NCBI RefSeq assembly: GCF_001667505.1
Contig: NZ_LZHZ01000076.1
Coordinates: 62,001 to 126,000 of the forward strand
From: Mycobacterium sp. ACS1612
GTDB lineage: Bacteria > Actinomycetota > Actinomycetes > Mycobacteriales > Mycobacteriaceae
DNA length: 64,000 bases
Direction: 5' to 3'
The notes beneath the pieces are model-generated. The model saw only the letters and a list, made by a program, of their open reading frames with translations, searched no databases and was not told the origin of the DNA. Of the stretch, positions 41,422-49,933 are shown piece by piece (within the stretch, counting starts at the first letter, position 1; each line of letters starts with the position of its first letter). A program made the translations under genes and the position numbers.

Positions 41422-42302
41422 TGCGCAAGTTCCTCACGCTTGGCCGCCCGCGATCCCACGGCGCGCAAGATGAACAGCACCACGAACGAAACCACAAGCA
41501 GCACAATGGAGATCGCGGCCGCGCCGGTGGGGTCGTCATTCTCGATCAGGGTGCGGATCCACTGCGACGACACCTCGGTCTCACCGGGCACTGCCCCGCC
41601 GATCAGCACCACCGAGCCGAACTCACCGATGGCGCGCGAGAAGGCCAGGCCCGCACCGGACAGCAGGGACGGCAGCAGGGCGGGCAGGATCACCTGGGTG
41701 AAGATGGTCGCGTTGTTGGCGCCCAGCGAGGCAGCCGCTTCCTCGGTTTCGCGGTCGAGTTCCAGCAGCACCGGCTGCACCGAGCGCACCACGAACGGCA
41801 GCGTGACGAACAGCAGCGCCACCCCGACTCCCCATTTGGTGTGCTGCAGATGAAGGTCCACCGGGCTGTTCGGTCCGTACAGCGCGAGCATCACAAGGCT
41901 GGCGACGATCGTCGGCAGCGCGAACGGCAGGTCGATGACGGAGTCCACCAGACGCTTGCCGGGAAAGTCGTCACGAGTCAGCACCCAGGCCACCACCAGG
42001 CCGAACATCAGGTTGACCACCGTGACGCCCACCGAGATCGACAGAGTCACCCGGAACGACTCCAGCGCCGCGTTCGAGGTGACGGCTTTCCAGAAAGCAC
42101 TCCACCCGCCGCCGGCTGACTGCCACACGATCGCTGCCAGCGGCAGCAACACGATGATGCTCAGCCAGATTGATGCCGCGCCCACCCGCAGCGTCGTCGT
42201 CCCGTACCGCCCTCTGAAGAGGCCGGGCGCCCGGCCGCCCTCACCGTTTCCGGTGAGTTCTGGCCGGGTCGCCTCCGGATTGGGTTCGACAGTAGCTGTC
42301 AT
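41418..42302 (-). CDS. cysT: Sulfate ABC transporter permease CysT
   Basis: A 294-residue permease with an N-terminal cytosolic extension of about 35 residues and about six membrane helices. The EAA loop is EEAAASLGANNATIFTQVILPALLPS, and IGEFGSVVLIGGAVPGETE is typical of CysT/CysU. ATG 42302 shares ATGA with the subI stop. Together with CysW it forms the transmembrane channel fed by the lipoprotein SubI. Confidence 0.94.
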   Translation of the reverse strand: MTATVEPNPEATRPELTGNGEGGRAPGLFRGRYGTTTLRVGAASIWLSIIVLLPLAAIVWQSAGGGWSAFWKAVTSNAALESFRVTLSISVGVTVVNLMFGLVVAWVLTRDDFPGKRLVDSVIDLPFALPTIVASLVMLALYGPNSPVDLHLQHTKWGVGVALLFVTLPFVVRSVQPVLLELDRETEEAAASLGANNATIFTQVILPALLPSLLSGAGLAFSRAIGEFGSVVLIGGAVPGETEVSSQWIRTLIENDDPTGAAAISIVLLVVSFVVLFILRAVGSRAAKREELAQ

Positions 42303-43327
42303 CCAGTCGCCTGCTTGTAGATCTTGGTGATGCTGCCGTTGTCCTTGTCGAACAACGCGGGATCAACCGCGCTCCATCCTCCCAGGTCCGCGATGGTCCA
42401 CAACTTCTGCGGCGCCGGGAAGTCCGCGGCGAAGTCCTGGGCCACCGACGGGTCAACGGGACGGAAGCCGGCCTGCGCCCAGATCTTCTGTCCTTCCTTG
42501 GTGAACAGGTAGTTCTTCAACGCGGTGGCCTTGTCCAGGTGTGCGCTCGAAGTCACCACAGCGACCGGGTTCTCGATCTTGAACGTCTGCGGCGGGTTGA
42601 TGTGCTCGACGGGCTTGCCCTGCCGCTCGGTGTTGATCGCCTCGTTCTCGTAGCTGATCAGCACGTCGCCGGTGCCCTGCAGGAAGACGTCGGTGGCCTC
42701 GCGGCCGGAGCCCGGCCTGGTCTTGACGTGCTCGGTGACCAGCTTGTTGACGAAGTCGAGCCCGGCCTGGGGGTTCTTGCCACCGTCGCTCTTGGCTGCG
42801 TACGGCGCCAGCAGGTTCCACTTGGCGGATCCGGAGCTCAGCGGGCTCGGGGTGACCACCTCGAGCCCGGGCTGCAGCAGGTCATCCCAGTCCTTGATGT
42901 TCTTCGGGTTGCCCTTGCGCACGACGAGCGAAACGACGGACCCGAACGGGATGCCCTTGGTGGCGTCGGCGTTCCAGTCCTTGGCCACCTTGTCGGCCTT
43001 GACCAGGCGGGTGACGTCGGGCTCCACCGAGAAGTTCACGATGTCGGCGGGCTTGCCGTCGACGACGGACCGCGACTGGTCGCCCGACGCGCCGTAGGAC
43101 GTGGTCACCGCGACGCCTTTGCCTTCGGGGGTCGCCGCGAACGCCGGAATGATCTTGCTCCAGCCCGGCTCCGGCACCGCGTAGGCGACCAGCGTCAGCG
43201 TGGTGTCCGCAGCCGCCGTCGAACTGCCTCCTGCCACGTCGCTGGAGCCGCCGCCGCAGCCCGCGAGCAGGGTCGCCGTCGCAGCGAAGATGGCGCCGTA
43301 GCGCCAGGATTTGCGGATGTTGACCAT
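42299..43327 (-). CDS. subI: Sulfate-binding lipoprotein SubI
   Basis: Periplasmic sulfate receptor of 342 residues, anchored through a lipoprotein signal (AIFAATATLLAGCGGGSS, lipobox LAGC near residues 20-23). The mature part has the sulfate/thiosulfate-binding protein pattern: LTLVAYAVPEPGWSKIIPAF, TSYGASGDQSRSVVDG, VTPSPLSSGSAKWNLLAPY and GTGDVLISYENEAI. Its start is preceded by GGAAGG. Upstream lies a polycysteine leader ORF, so cysteine-responsive control of the whole importer is likely. Confidence 0.95.
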   Translation of the reverse strand: MVNIRKSWRYGAIFAATATLLAGCGGGSSDVAGGSSTAAADTTLTLVAYAVPEPGWSKIIPAFAATPEGKGVAVTTSYGASGDQSRSVVDGKPADIVNFSVEPDVTRLVKADKVAKDWNADATKGIPFGSVVSLVVRKGNPKNIKDWDDLLQPGLEVVTPSPLSSGSAKWNLLAPYAAKSDGGKNPQAGLDFVNKLVTEHVKTRPGSGREATDVFLQGTGDVLISYENEAINTERQGKPVEHINPPQTFKIENPVAVVTSSAHLDKATALKNYLFTKEGQKIWAQAGFRPVDPSVAQDFAADFPAPQKLWTIADLGGWSAVDPALFDKDNGSITKIYKQATG

Positions 43328-43338
43328 TGAGGACCTTC

Positions 43339-43380
43339 CTTACCGGGGACGAACGGACGAGCCCGTCGCGACGGCAAGGC
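43339..43380 (-). promoter_or_regulatory. subI: Possible ribosome-binding-site sequestering stem before subI
   Basis: On the minus strand CCTTGCC (43380-43374) can pair with GGTAAGG (43345-43339), which includes part of the subI ribosome-binding site, allowing one G-U pair. This would be the counterpart of the sirA leader hairpin downstream of a polycysteine ORF. The loop is long and the pairing was judged by eye. Confidence 0.45.
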
Positions 43381-43444
43381 GAGTAATCAGTACCTGGGCA
43401 TCCAGACAGCCGCTACCGACACCAGACCGCGGACGGATATGGAG

Positions 43445-43537
43445 TCAGCGACAACAACAGACATCTGCGACAGCCGAGAAACCCACGGCAATGAGGGCCA
43501 GTATGTGGCCGCTCTTGTTGCCGGTCGCTGTGCGCAT
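43445..43537 (-). CDS. Leaderless polycysteine leader peptide upstream of subI
   Basis: A 30-residue ORF (MRTATGNKSGHI...) ending ADVCCCR and stop, with three consecutive TGT codons just before the stop. Length (30 residues), the terminal Cys run and the TATTCT -10-like element (43550-43545) exactly 7 bases before ATG are the same features seen in the sirA leader ORF. It ends 117 bases before subI. The inferred role is cysteine-responsive attenuation of the sulfate importer. The N-terminal sequence is unlike that of the sirA leader, so only the Cys run appears conserved. Confidence 0.83.
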   Translation of the reverse strand: MRTATGNKSGHILALIAVGFSAVADVCCCR

Positions 43538-43580
43538 GGCGCGAAGAATAACAGAGTTCGAGCACACGCTCAGCGGCGGC

Positions 43581-43667
43581 TTAGCCCGCGTAACGAGTTA
43601 GCAGCCACGTCACGATCACCAGGACCACGAGAATGACGAGCACCAAGGTGACCCGAGATCGCGGCAT
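43581..43667 (-). CDS. 28-residue single-helix membrane protein
   Basis: MPRSRVTLVLVILVVLVIV followed by TWLLTRYAG: a positively charged start and one long hydrophobic helix, then stop. It begins 3 bases after the stop of the preceding small membrane protein gene, which suggests a shared transcript. No family was recognised. It is too short for most gene finders. The stop codon is 44 bases upstream of the second polycysteine ORF. Confidence 0.6.
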   Translation of the reverse strand: MPRSRVTLVLVILVVLVIVTWLLTRYAG

Positions 43668-43670
43668 GGC

Positions 43671-43865
43671 TTACTCCTCGTCCTCGTCTTGATGGCGCAC
43701 CCGCCGCATCAGCCGGATGCCGTTGCCCAGCGCACCGTCGAGCAGGATGGCGATGCCATAGGCGAGGGCCAGCACGACCGGCATCACCACGGCGGTCTGC
43801 GCAACGAACGGCAGCCCGGACAGCCACAGTTCGACGCCATCCCACCAGTTGAGGAAGCCGCCCAC
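43671..43865 (-). CDS. Small conserved membrane protein (Rv2401A-like)
   Basis: A 64-residue protein: MGGFLNWWDGVELWLSGLPF, then the hydrophobic helix TAVVMPVVLALAYGIAILLD, and a C-terminal basic then acidic tail (RLMRRVRHQDEDEE). The position beside subI and the WWDGVELWLSGLPF motif match a small mycobacterial membrane protein known as Rv2401A, of unknown function. It is divergent from the FAD monooxygenase gene, 32 bases apart. Confidence 0.75.
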   Translation of the reverse strand: MGGFLNWWDGVELWLSGLPFVAQTAVVMPVVLALAYGIAILLDGALGNGIRLMRRVRHQDEDEE

Positions 43866-43897
43866 CCGGCCAGCGTAGGCGATGCGAAAATGACCTG

Positions 43898-45115
43898 ATG
43901 CCTGCGGACAAGACCACTTGTGTGATCGCCGGCGGCGGGCCCGCGGGCATGATGCTGGGCCTGCTGCTGGCGCGCGGCGGCGTCGAGGTCACAGTGATGG
44001 AGAAACACGCAGACTTCCTGCGCGACTTCCGCGGCGACACCGTGCACGCCAGCACGCTGCGAATGCTCGACGAGCTCGGTCTTGCCGACGAGTTCGCCCA
44101 TGTGCCGCACCGCGTGATCGAGACGCTGACGATGACTGTCCAGGGCACCGAGGTGGGTGTGGACCTGAGCCGAATTCCCGGTCCGCACAAGCACATTGCG
44201 TTGGTGCCGCAATGGGACTTCCTCGAATTGCTTGCCGCTACAGCCGAAAAGGAGCCGACGTTCACGCTGCTGAGAAGCACCGAGGTGCTCGGCCCGATTC
44301 GAAACGGCAACAAGGTCGTCGGTGTCCGCTACCGCGACAGCGACGGCCAGGACCGGGAATTGCACGCCGCGTTGACGGTGGCCTGCGACGGCCGCTCGTC
44401 GACGCTGCGCACGGCAATGGGGTTGACACCCAAGAACTTCGGCGCGCCGATGGACGTGTGGTGGTTCCGGTTGCCACGCAACCCCGACGACCCGCACGGT
44501 CTGGCAGGCGTGCTCGGCACCGGGCACGCGCTGGTGGTCATCGACCGCGGGGATTACTACCAGTGCGCGTTCGTCATTCCCAAGGGCCGCGACGCCCAGT
44601 TGCGTGCGCAAGGCATCGAGACGCTGCACCGCGAGGTGGTGGCGCTGGTGCCTTGGCTTGCCGACCACGTCACCTCGCTGAGGTCGTTCGACGATGTCAA
44701 ACTGCTCGACGTGCAACTCAACCGGTTGCACCGCTGGTACGCCGACGGCCTGTTGCTGATCGGGGATGCGGCGCACGCCATGTCGCCGGTCGGCGGCGTC
44801 GGGATCAACCTGGCCGTCGCCGACGCGGTGGCGGCGGGCGCCGCGCTGGCGCGCCCGCTGCGGCGCGGCACAGTCACCCCCAAGCTGTTGGCCCGGGTGC
44901 AGGCACGGCGCTGGCTGCCCGCCGCGTTGGTTCAGGCGGCGCAGCGGGCCGTCCACGCCCGCGTCATTGCGGTCGCGGTTTCGCCAGGTCGGACCGCCGA
45001 GCCGCCGCTTCTGGTGCGGTTGGCCGCCCGGGTGCCTGCCCTGCGCGTGGTGGCCGGCTACGCGATCGCGATCGGTCCGCTGCCCGAGCACGTGCCGGAG
45101 TTTGCCCGCCGCTGA
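43898..45115 (+). CDS. FAD-dependent aromatic-ring-type monooxygenase
   Basis: A 405-residue flavoprotein of the PHBH/PheA-TfdB class. The FAD dinucleotide fold is VIAGGGPAGMMLGLLLARGGVEV near residues 9-31. The second FAD motif is LLLIGDAAHAMSPVGGVGINLAVADA near 285-310, and the DG motif is VACDGRSSTLR near 160. These enzymes hydroxylate aromatic or polyketide substrates with NAD(P)H and oxygen. The substrate cannot be inferred. It is followed by the trehalase gene on the same strand. Confidence 0.88.
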   Translation: MPADKTTCVIAGGGPAGMMLGLLLARGGVEVTVMEKHADFLRDFRGDTVHASTLRMLDELGLADEFAHVPHRVIETLTMTVQGTEVGVDLSRIPGPHKHIALVPQWDFLELLAATAEKEPTFTLLRSTEVLGPIRNGNKVVGVRYRDSDGQDRELHAALTVACDGRSSTLRTAMGLTPKNFGAPMDVWWFRLPRNPDDPHGLAGVLGTGHALVVIDRGDYYQCAFVIPKGRDAQLRAQGIETLHREVVALVPWLADHVTSLRSFDDVKLLDVQLNRLHRWYADGLLLIGDAAHAMSPVGGVGINLAVADAVAAGAALARPLRRGTVTPKLLARVQARRWLPAALVQAAQRAVHARVIAVAVSPGRTAEPPLLVRLAARVPALRVVAGYAIAIGPLPEHVPEFARR

Positions 45116-45183
45116 GTCGACCGCAGGCGGACACGCAGCCCGACGAGTGGACGACGGGGCGTTCGGCAGTCGATGATGTCGGA

Positions 45184-47208
45184 ATGACGCTGCAAGACAC
45201 CGAGCCTGCCGACGGCGCAGCCGAGGCCAACGGGTCCAAACCCGGCCAGGCCGAAGCCCAGTTCGCCGTGACGGCGCCGGTGCCTTTTACCAGTAGCGGG
45301 TCGCTGCGCAACCCATTCCCGCCCATCGCGGACTACGCCTTTTTGTCCGACTGCGAGAACACCTGCCTGATCTCGTCGGCAGGTTCGGTGGAGTGGCTGT
45401 GCGTGCCGCGGCCGGACTCCCCCAGCGTGTTCGGCGCCATCCTGGACCGGGGCGCAGGGCATTTCCGGCTCAGCCCGTACGGGGTGTCGGTGCCCGCGGC
45501 GCGACGGTATCTGCCCGGCAGCCTGATCCTGGAGACCACCTGGCAGACCCACACCGGCTGGATGATCGTGCGCGACGCCCTGGTGATGGGGCCGTGGCAC
45601 GACATCGAGACACGCTCGCGCACCCACCGACGCACACCGATGGACTGGGACGCCGAGCACATCCTGCTGCGCACCGTGCGCTGCGTCAGCGGCACCGTGG
45701 AACTGGTGATGAGCTGTGAGCCGTCGTTCGACTACCACCGGATCAACGCCACCTGGGAGTACTCGGCGCAGGCCTACGGCGAGGCGATCGCGCGCGCCGG
45801 CAGGGACGCCGACGCGCACCCTACGCTGCGGCTGACCACCAATCTGCGCATCGGCCTGGAGGGCCGTGAAGCGCGCGCCCGCACCCGGATGAAAGAGGGC
45901 GACAACATCTTCGTCGCCCTGAGTTGGTCCAGACATCCGGTGCCGCAGACCTACGACGAAGCCGTCGACCGGATGTGGCAGACCAGCGAATGCTGGCGCC
46001 AGTGGATCAACGTCGGCGATTTCCCCGACCATCCGTGGCGGTCGTACCTGCAGCGCAGCGCGCTGACCTTGAAGGGCCTGACCTACTCGCCCACCGGCGC
46101 ACTACTGGCCGCGCCCACCACGTCGCTGCCGGAAACGCCTCAGGGCGAACGAAATTGGGACTACCGCTACGCGTGGGTGCGCGATTCGACGTTCGCGTTG
46201 TGGGGTCTGTACACGTTGGGCCTCGACCGTGAGGCCGACGACTTCTTCGCGTTCATCGCCGACGTGTCGGGCGCCAACAACGGTGAGCGCCATCCGCTTC
46301 AGGTGATGTACGCCGTCGGCGGCGAACGCAGCCTCGTCGAAGAAGAGCTGCACCACCTGTCCGGCTACGACAACGCGCGGCCGGTGCGCATCGGCAACGG
46401 CGCCTACAACCAGATGCAGCATGACATCTGGGGCACCATGCTGGATTCGGTTTACCTGCATGCCAAATCGCGCGAGCAGATCTCCGACAGCCTGTGGCCG
46501 GTGCTCAAGCAGCAGGTCGAAGAGGCGATCAAGCACTGGCGTGAACCCGACCGCGGCATCTGGGAGGTGCGCGGCGAGCCGCAGCACTTCACCTCGAGCA
46601 AGATCATGTGCTGGGTGGCGCTGGATCGCGGTTCGAAGCTGGCGGAACTGGAGGGCGAGAAGTCCTACGCGCAGCAGTGGCGCGCCATCGCCGAGGAGAT
46701 CAAGGCCGACATCCTGGCCAACGGTGTGGACTCGCGCGGCGTGTTGACGCAGCGCTACGGCGACGACGCGCTCGATGCGTCGCTGCTGTTGGCCGTGCTG
46801 ACCCGGTTCCTGCCCGCCGACGACCCGCGGGTGCGCGCCACGGTGCTGGCCATCGCCGACGAGTTGACCGAGGACGGCCTGGTGCTGCGCTACCGCGTCG
46901 AGGAAACCGACGATGGTTTGTCGGGCGAGGAGGGCACGTTCACGATCTGCTCGTTCTGGTTGGTGTCGGCGCTGGTCGAGATCGGCGAGATCCACCGGGC
47001 CAAGCACCTGTGCGAGCGGCTGCTGTCGTTCGCAAGCCCGCTGCATCTCTACGCAGAGGAGATCGAGCCGCGCACCGGTAGGCATCTGGGCAACTTCCCG
47101 CAGGCGTTCACCCATCTGGCGTTGATCAACGCGGTGGTGCACGTCATCCGCGCCGAGGAAGAGGCCGACAGCTCCGGGGTGTTCCAGCCGGCCAACGCAC
47201 CGATGTAG
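45184..47208 (+). CDS. treH: Trehalase, glycoside hydrolase family 15
   Basis: A 674-residue intracellular enzyme that splits trehalose into two glucose molecules. After an N-terminal leader of about 45 residues come PFPPIADYAFLSDCENTCLI, the beta-sandwich domain, and the (alpha/alpha)6 barrel with ERNWDYRYAWVRDSTFALWGLY and EEIEPRTGRHLGNFPQAFTHLALINA. This is the profile of mycobacterial GH15 trehalases (Rv2402 in M. tuberculosis), whose catalytic glutamates lie in the barrel. ATG 45184 gives MTLQDTEPADG. It occupies the syntenic position next to the subI-cysA operon. Confidence 0.92.
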   Translation: MTLQDTEPADGAAEANGSKPGQAEAQFAVTAPVPFTSSGSLRNPFPPIADYAFLSDCENTCLISSAGSVEWLCVPRPDSPSVFGAILDRGAGHFRLSPYGVSVPAARRYLPGSLILETTWQTHTGWMIVRDALVMGPWHDIETRSRTHRRTPMDWDAEHILLRTVRCVSGTVELVMSCEPSFDYHRINATWEYSAQAYGEAIARAGRDADAHPTLRLTTNLRIGLEGREARARTRMKEGDNIFVALSWSRHPVPQTYDEAVDRMWQTSECWRQWINVGDFPDHPWRSYLQRSALTLKGLTYSPTGALLAAPTTSLPETPQGERNWDYRYAWVRDSTFALWGLYTLGLDREADDFFAFIADVSGANNGERHPLQVMYAVGGERSLVEEELHHLSGYDNARPVRIGNGAYNQMQHDIWGTMLDSVYLHAKSREQISDSLWPVLKQQVEEAIKHWREPDRGIWEVRGEPQHFTSSKIMCWVALDRGSKLAELEGEKSYAQQWRAIAEEIKADILANGVDSRGVLTQRYGDDALDASLLLAVLTRFLPADDPRVRATVLAIADELTEDGLVLRYRVEETDDGLSGEEGTFTICSFWLVSALVEIGEIHRAKHLCERLLSFASPLHLYAEEIEPRTGRHLGNFPQAFTHLALINAVVHVIRAEEEADSSGVFQPANAPM

Positions 47209-47294
47209 CGCGGGTAGCGGCGGGATGACAGGTAGGTAGCGCTTCAGGATCACTGTGGGTCGATGCCTTGTCGGCGGCGGCTTCGTCGCGCACG

Positions 47295-47567
47295 ATGGCT
47301 GCCATGGGTTCTCGCATTGGTGACGACACTTCGCGTCGGGTGATCGACGTGGCAACGGGCATCCTCGTCGGGTTGCGCGGTTGTTCCGATCATGAAGCCT
47401 TCGACGAACTGGTGCGCGTGGTGCACGAAACCGGCGTCGGCATCGGACGACTGGCCTCGGGTCTGGTGGCGCTGGCCGGCGGCACGGCGACCGCCGAGCA
47501 CGCCGAGGCGTTCGCCGTGTGGGGCGAGTTGGTGCGCCGCGGCGGACTGGCTCCGGCGACGCTCTAG
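47295..47567 (+). CDS. ANTAR-like domain protein
   Basis: A 90-residue protein whose segment RRVIDVATGILVGLRGCSDHEAFDELVRVVHETGVGIGRLASGLVALAGG resembles the three-helix ANTAR RNA-binding domain (R-VID-A-GIL---RG-S--EAF--L-----). ANTAR domains act in transcription antitermination, usually joined to a sensor domain; none is present here. ATG 47295 and ATG 47304 are both possible starts. The stop overlaps the next start by one base (TAGTG). Confidence 0.7.
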   Translation: MAAMGSRIGDDTSRRVIDVATGILVGLRGCSDHEAFDELVRVVHETGVGIGRLASGLVALAGGTATAEHAEAFAVWGELVRRGGLAPATL

Positions 47568-48328
47568 TGAGCACCGACGTCGCAGACACGGCGTTCGGGG
47601 CCGCGTGGGATGACTGGCACCGCGAGCGCGAACGCTATTACGGGGATCCGCTGGGCTGGGTCAGTCTGACCGGGTTGTACTGGCTGACCGACGAATTCGA
47701 GACGGTCAGCGACCTTCCCGGCCGGTGGCGCGCGGACTCCGATGCGGTATACGTGGAGGGCGTCGAGGGCACGGAGCGGCTGGAACCCGTTGAGGGCGCG
47801 CCCGGCCTGCTCGTCGACGACGGCGATCGCCGTATCGAGGTTATCCGCCGGACCGGGTCGGTGGCGTTGCGAGTGCACGATCCGAAGTCGCCGCACCTGC
47901 AGGCGTACCGCGGCATTCCCGCATATCCGCCGAGTGAGCGCTGGCGCGCAACCGGCACCTTCACGCCGTTCGAGCAGCCGCAGAACGTCACGACCGGTGC
48001 GGTGGTCGAGGGGTTGGAGCACCACCACAACGCCGTCGGTGTCATCGACTTCGAATTGGCCGGTGCCCCCGCTCAATTGGTCGCGTTCGGTAGGCCGGAC
48101 GGTGCGTTGCACGTGCTGTTCACCGATGCCACCAGCGGCGTCACGACCTACCCCGCGTGCCGATCACTGGCGGTCGAAGGACCTGACGCCGACGGGACGG
48201 TGGCGCTGGACTTCAACCGCGCGTCGAACCTGCCGTGCTCTTTCACGGACTTCGCGACGTGCCCGGTGGCGCCACCGGATAACAGGCTCGCAATCGCGGT
48301 CGAGGCCGGCGAAAAAAATCCGCGATGA
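47567..48328 (+). CDS. DUF1684 protein
   Basis: A 253-residue protein of the DUF1684 family. WDDWHRERERYYGDPLGWVSLTGLYWL at the start, FTPFEQPQNVTTGAVVEGL in the middle and the C-terminal LDFNRASNLPCSFTDFATCPVAPPDNRLAIAVEAGEK are characteristic. No biochemical role is known. Start GTG 47567 is fused to the stop of the ANTAR-like gene, and the stop shares ATGA with the next gene, so three genes are translationally linked. Confidence 0.85.
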   Translation: MSTDVADTAFGAAWDDWHRERERYYGDPLGWVSLTGLYWLTDEFETVSDLPGRWRADSDAVYVEGVEGTERLEPVEGAPGLLVDDGDRRIEVIRRTGSVALRVHDPKSPHLQAYRGIPAYPPSERWRATGTFTPFEQPQNVTTGAVVEGLEHHHNAVGVIDFELAGAPAQLVAFGRPDGALHVLFTDATSGVTTYPACRSLAVEGPDADGTVALDFNRASNLPCSFTDFATCPVAPPDNRLAIAVEAGEKNPR

Positions 48329-49301
48329 GTCGTGTGCCGTTGATTGACCTGGACTCTGATGAGAGCAAGACCAAAGCGAAACGGCTGAAAGTTCTGGTGC
48401 CACTGGGCCTCGGGCTCGAGGCAATGGAGACCCCCGCTGCTGTGGAGGCGGTTTACTACCAGCCTGGTGACCCGTGGCCACCGGAACTCCATAACGCCAC
48501 TGTGGTCGTGGTTGGCTATGAGAACGCTGCGGCCATCGGCGCCAGATTTGTCGAGTTGCCGGACTTGCGTCTCATCCAGACGCTCAACGCGGGCTACGAG
48601 CAGTGGCTGCCGCTCCTGCCCGACGGTGTGATGTTGTCCAACGGGCGCGGTGCACACGGCGGCTCGTCTGCGGAGTGGGTGGTCGCCGCGCTACTCGCCA
48701 TCTATCGAGACCTCCGGCTGTTCAACGAACAGCAGTCAGAAGGCATCTGGCGCGATAAGGACACCGAGACCTTGATCGGCAAGCGGGTCGTGGTACTCGG
48801 CGCAGGTGACCTGGCAGTCAATCTCGCCGCCCGGCTGGCACCGTTCGAGACCGAGGTGACATTGGTCGGGCGGCGACCAAGGCAGGGCATCCACGCGCTG
48901 TCAGACATCGACACACTGCTGCCGGACGCCGATGTGGTGGTTGCGATGCTGCCGGGAGACGAGTCGACACGTCACATCATCAACGCCGAGTTCCTCGCCA
49001 AGCTGCGCGACGGCACTGTAGTTGTCAACGTGTGGGCAGAGGGGGCTCGGTCGATACCGACGCACTGGTCGCGGAGTTGACGTCCGGCCGTCTCCGGGCT
49101 GCACTCGACGTCACCGATCCAGAGCCGTTGCCGGTCGGCCATCCGCTGTGGTCCGCGCCCGGCCTCCTGCTGACCCCGCACGTAGCCGGAAGCACCGCCG
49201 GAGCGTGGGAACGGGCGTGGCGCGTGGCGATGAGTCAGATCGAAGTCTTCGCCGGCGGCGGCACACCACCGAATCTGGTGGCCGGACCAGAGGCGGGCTG
49301 A
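48325..49301 (+). pseudogene. Frameshifted D-2-hydroxyacid dehydrogenase
   Basis: NAD-binding D-isomer-specific 2-hydroxyacid dehydrogenase split by a frameshift near 49031. The first frame (48325-49080) gives the substrate-binding region and the Rossmann motif VVVLGAGDLAVNLAARL, then runs out of homology after LRDGTVVVNV. The next frame (from 49032) continues exactly with the expected GRGGSVDTDALVAEL and ends with DPEPLPVGHPLW and LLLTPHVAGST, which carry the catalytic Glu and His. Removing one TG from GTGTGG at 49030-49035 would restore a protein of about 324 residues. It could be a real pseudogene, a sequencing error or, less likely, recoding. Confidence 0.82.
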
Positions 49302-49308
49302 ACGTTCT

Positions 49309-49905
49309 TCAACGATCGGCGCCTCGGTGGCCCGATCGAACCAGCGCGTTGCCGGGACGCAGGAAGCCGGGTTGCTGCAGTTTTCGGATCGCCCGCACCG
49401 TGCCCGAGGGGATCACACGCTTGAAGAAAACGCTGGCGTCGAAGGCGGCTCGGACTTCCTTGACGTAGGAGCCCGGTACACCGAAGCGGACCAAACCCTG
49501 GCTGACATCAATGAGATCGGCTCGGCGAACAGCCTCCACCAGTGGCGCGTGCGGGCGGCTCGAACCGTACTTGAACAGCCGATGATGCTCGGCGACGGTG
49601 AGCGCCAATTCCGCGGACCAAGCCTCACGGCCGGTCTGCTGCAACCATGCGTCCTGCGCCTCGATCGACGGCACGAGGTAGTCAAGCGTGTCGAACACGG
49701 CCAGGTCGTGAAACGCCGCGGCGATCGCGAGCTTGTCGTCGCGATCGGGTCGATCCGGGGTGAGTGCGCGGGCGAAGTTCACCACGCGGTACACATGTGC
49801 CTTGTACGCGTCATATCCCTCGTCGTCGCCGCGGGCCCGGTGGCGGTGGGACTCGAGGATCTCCTCCGCCAACGGCACATCTCGAAGGATCTCGGGCCTT
49901 GTCAC
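49309..49905 (-). CDS. HD-domain phosphohydrolase-like protein
   Basis: A 198-residue protein with an HD-type metal site pattern: AHVYRVVNFARAL, then AAAFHDLAVFDTLDY (the HD pair near residue 66) and AEHHRLFKYG further on. It resembles small HD proteins that hydrolyse phosphate bonds in nucleotides. The substrate is unknown. It ends 7 bases after the dehydrogenase remnant on the opposite strand and lies 28 bases downstream of cysNC on the same strand, so it may be the last gene of that operon. Confidence 0.75.
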   Translation of the reverse strand: MTRPEILRDVPLAEEILESHRHRARGDDEGYDAYKAHVYRVVNFARALTPDRPDRDDKLAIAAAFHDLAVFDTLDYLVPSIEAQDAWLQQTGREAWSAELALTVAEHHRLFKYGSSRPHAPLVEAVRRADLIDVSQGLVRFGVPGSYVKEVRAAFDASVFFKRVIPSGTVRAIRKLQQPGFLRPGNALVRSGHRGADR

Positions 49906-49933
49906 GGCACGATCGTACGGCTGTCAGCCGTGG

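Noticed and set aside
43918..45183. Upstream part of the 1096-residue ORF that ends in trehalase
   Set aside because: Before ATG 45184 the frame is an Arg-rich shadow of the FAD monooxygenase gene; a fusion protein is not supported.
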